This document shows positions 63,233-64,000 of a DNA stretch of 64,000 bases, piece after piece. Origin of the DNA: an uncultured Pelagibacteraceae bacterium. GTDB lineage: Bacteria > Pseudomonadota > Alphaproteobacteria > Pelagibacterales > Pelagibacteraceae. A program made the position numbers and the translations under genes. The notes beneath the pieces are model-generated. The model was not told the DNA's origin, did no database searches, and saw nothing but the letters and a program-made list of their open reading frames with translations. The first letter of the stretch is position 1. Each line of letters opens with the position of its first letter. Where the stretch lies: positions 186,001 through 250,000 of the forward strand of contig CACBEJ010000001.1 of assembly GCA_902538255.1 (NCBI GenBank). The letters run 5' to 3'.

Positions 63233-64000
63233 ATGACAGAAAAAAATATGTACCAAGCAGACTCCATTAAAGTTTTAAAAGGTCTTGAGGCGGTTAGGAA
63301 AAGACCTGGTATGTATATTGGTGATACAGATGATGGTACGGGTCTACATCATATGGTCTACGAGGTAGTTGATAATTCGATTGATGAGGCATTAGCAGGT
63401 TATTGTAAAAATATTATTGTAAAAATCAATTCAGACGGAACAGTAACAGTAAATGACGACGGTAGAGGAATTCCTGTAGATATTCACAAAGGAGAAAAAA
63501 AATCTGCAGCCGAAGTAATTATGACACAACTTCATGCAGGAGGAAAATTTGACCATGAATCTTATAAAGTTTCAGGTGGATTGCATGGTGTTGGTGTCTC
63601 AGTTGTAAATGCTCTATCTGAAAAATTGAAGTTAGAAATAAATAGAGATGGAAAAAAATATTATATAGAATTTCAAAATGGTGAAGCAAAAGCTCAATTA
63701 AAAGTTATTGGAAAATCAAAACATACTGGAACTCAGATAACTTTTTTGCCATCAAAAGAAATTTTTTCCTCAATCAAGTTTAGTGCAAATATTCTTATAA
63801 AAAGAATGAGAGAATTAGCATTTTTGAACAAAGGAATTAAAATAATATTTAAAGATGCTAGTCAAAAGAAAGAAAAAATATCAGAATTTAAGTTTGATGG
63901 AGGTGTTCTTGAATTTGTAGAATTTTTAGATGAAAAAAGGGAAAAACTACAAAATAAAAATGGAAATGATTTATTTAGAAAACCAATATATATAGAAGGC
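63233..64000 (+). CDS. gyrB: DNA gyrase subunit B, N-terminal part (gene runs off the right edge)
   Basis: GyrB is the ATPase subunit of gyrase, which introduces negative supercoils. Starting [20 protein letters not shown], it shows [20 protein letters not shown], the ATP-binding [14 protein letters not shown] (Bergerat fold N-box) and [19 protein letters not shown], then [21 protein letters not shown]. The frame stays open to the edge (about 256 codons). It lies behind tRNA-Ser and is not linked to dnaN or recF. ParE is less likely given the sequence around [17 protein letters not shown]. Confidence 0.94.
   Translation, partial: MTEKNMYQADSIKVLKGLEAVRKRPGMYIGDTDDGTGLHHMVYEVVDNSIDEALAGYCKNIIVKINSDGTVTVNDDGRGIPVDIHKGEKKSAAEVIMTQLHAGGKFDHESYKVSGGLHGVGVSVVNALSEKLKLEINRDGKKYYIEFQNGEAKAQLKVIGKSKHTGTQITFLPSKEIFSSIKFSANILIKRMRELAFLNKGIKIIFKDASQKKEKISEFKFDGGVLEFVEFLDEKREKLQNKNGNDLFRKPIYIEG

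Overview
The window is a dense, very AT-rich stretch of bacterial chromosome. It carries about 60 intact protein genes, three tRNA genes, and a partial gene at each end (infB and gyrB). Gene spacing is extremely tight, with 1-base TAATG and 4-base ATGA overlaps and stop codons abutting the next start. Several neighbourhoods are typical of Alphaproteobacteria: fabI-fabB-fabA against irr, mutM-rpsT-dnaA-dnaN, tlpA/argH/lysA, carD-fdxA near a SUV3-type helicase, and coq7-dsbB-dedA. With the low GC content this points to a streamlined marine alphaproteobacterium of the SAR11 / Pelagibacter type. That assignment is inference; no 16S gene is in the window.

Layout: 1-3.6 kb is the translation/RNA decay operon infB-rbfA-rpsO-pnp, with truB missing from its usual place. 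A methyltransferase-like cargo gene follows at 3.6-4.4 kb. 4.4-7.0 kb is fabA-fabB-fabI on the minus strand, divergent from an Irr-like Fur-family regulator. A rubrerythrin / Fe-S oxidoreductase / DUF3501 cluster follows at 7.5-10 kb, and two sites matching an Irr-type palindrome flank irr. 10-15 kb (minus) holds an SH3-domain exported protein, a ThiF/MoeB-like E1 enzyme, dut, coaBC, ubiB and ubiE. 15-19 kb is mutM, rpsT, a 312-bp AT-rich non-coding region with a 26-bp direct repeat (possible origin), dnaA and dnaN. 19-26 kb holds plsC, lysA, a 43-residue LptM-like lipoprotein missed by length cut-offs, argH, tlpA, a HIG1-domain protein, an esterase, an HNH nuclease, coq7, dsbB and a DedA-family protein.

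26-32.5 kb carries tRNA-Leu with an acyl-CoA synthetase 7 bases behind it, a 30-residue lysine/arginine-rich histone-like peptide with its own promoter, ribosome binding site and terminator, a CarD regulator with a lysine-rich tail at its N-terminus, fdxA, a TerB-like protein and a SUV3-like helicase. 32.6-36.5 kb holds acetoacetyl-CoA synthetase and acetyl-CoA acetyltransferase, which together would turn acetoacetate into acetyl-CoA. Between them lie tRNA-Arg, a 32-residue membrane peptide and a thioesterase. 36.6-41 kb encodes a pyruvate dehydrogenase E1 (AceE type) fused at its N-terminus to a lipoyl domain, followed directly by E2. Next come a DMT transporter, uppP and the glutamate synthase pair gltD-gltB.

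48.7-59 kb holds a hydrolase, a family 4 glycosyltransferase and the translation operon thrS-infC-rpmI-rplT-pheS-pheT-lepA. 59-63 kb is a surface-glycan cargo island: two methyltransferase-like genes, a GT17-like transferase, a GT-A-like protein and a DUF4422-like protein. It contains the visible scar of a lost gene and ends on tRNA-Ser, whose first base is the last base of the preceding stop codon. gyrB begins at 63233. I saw no rRNA, CRISPR array, insertion sequence, integrase or phage gene.
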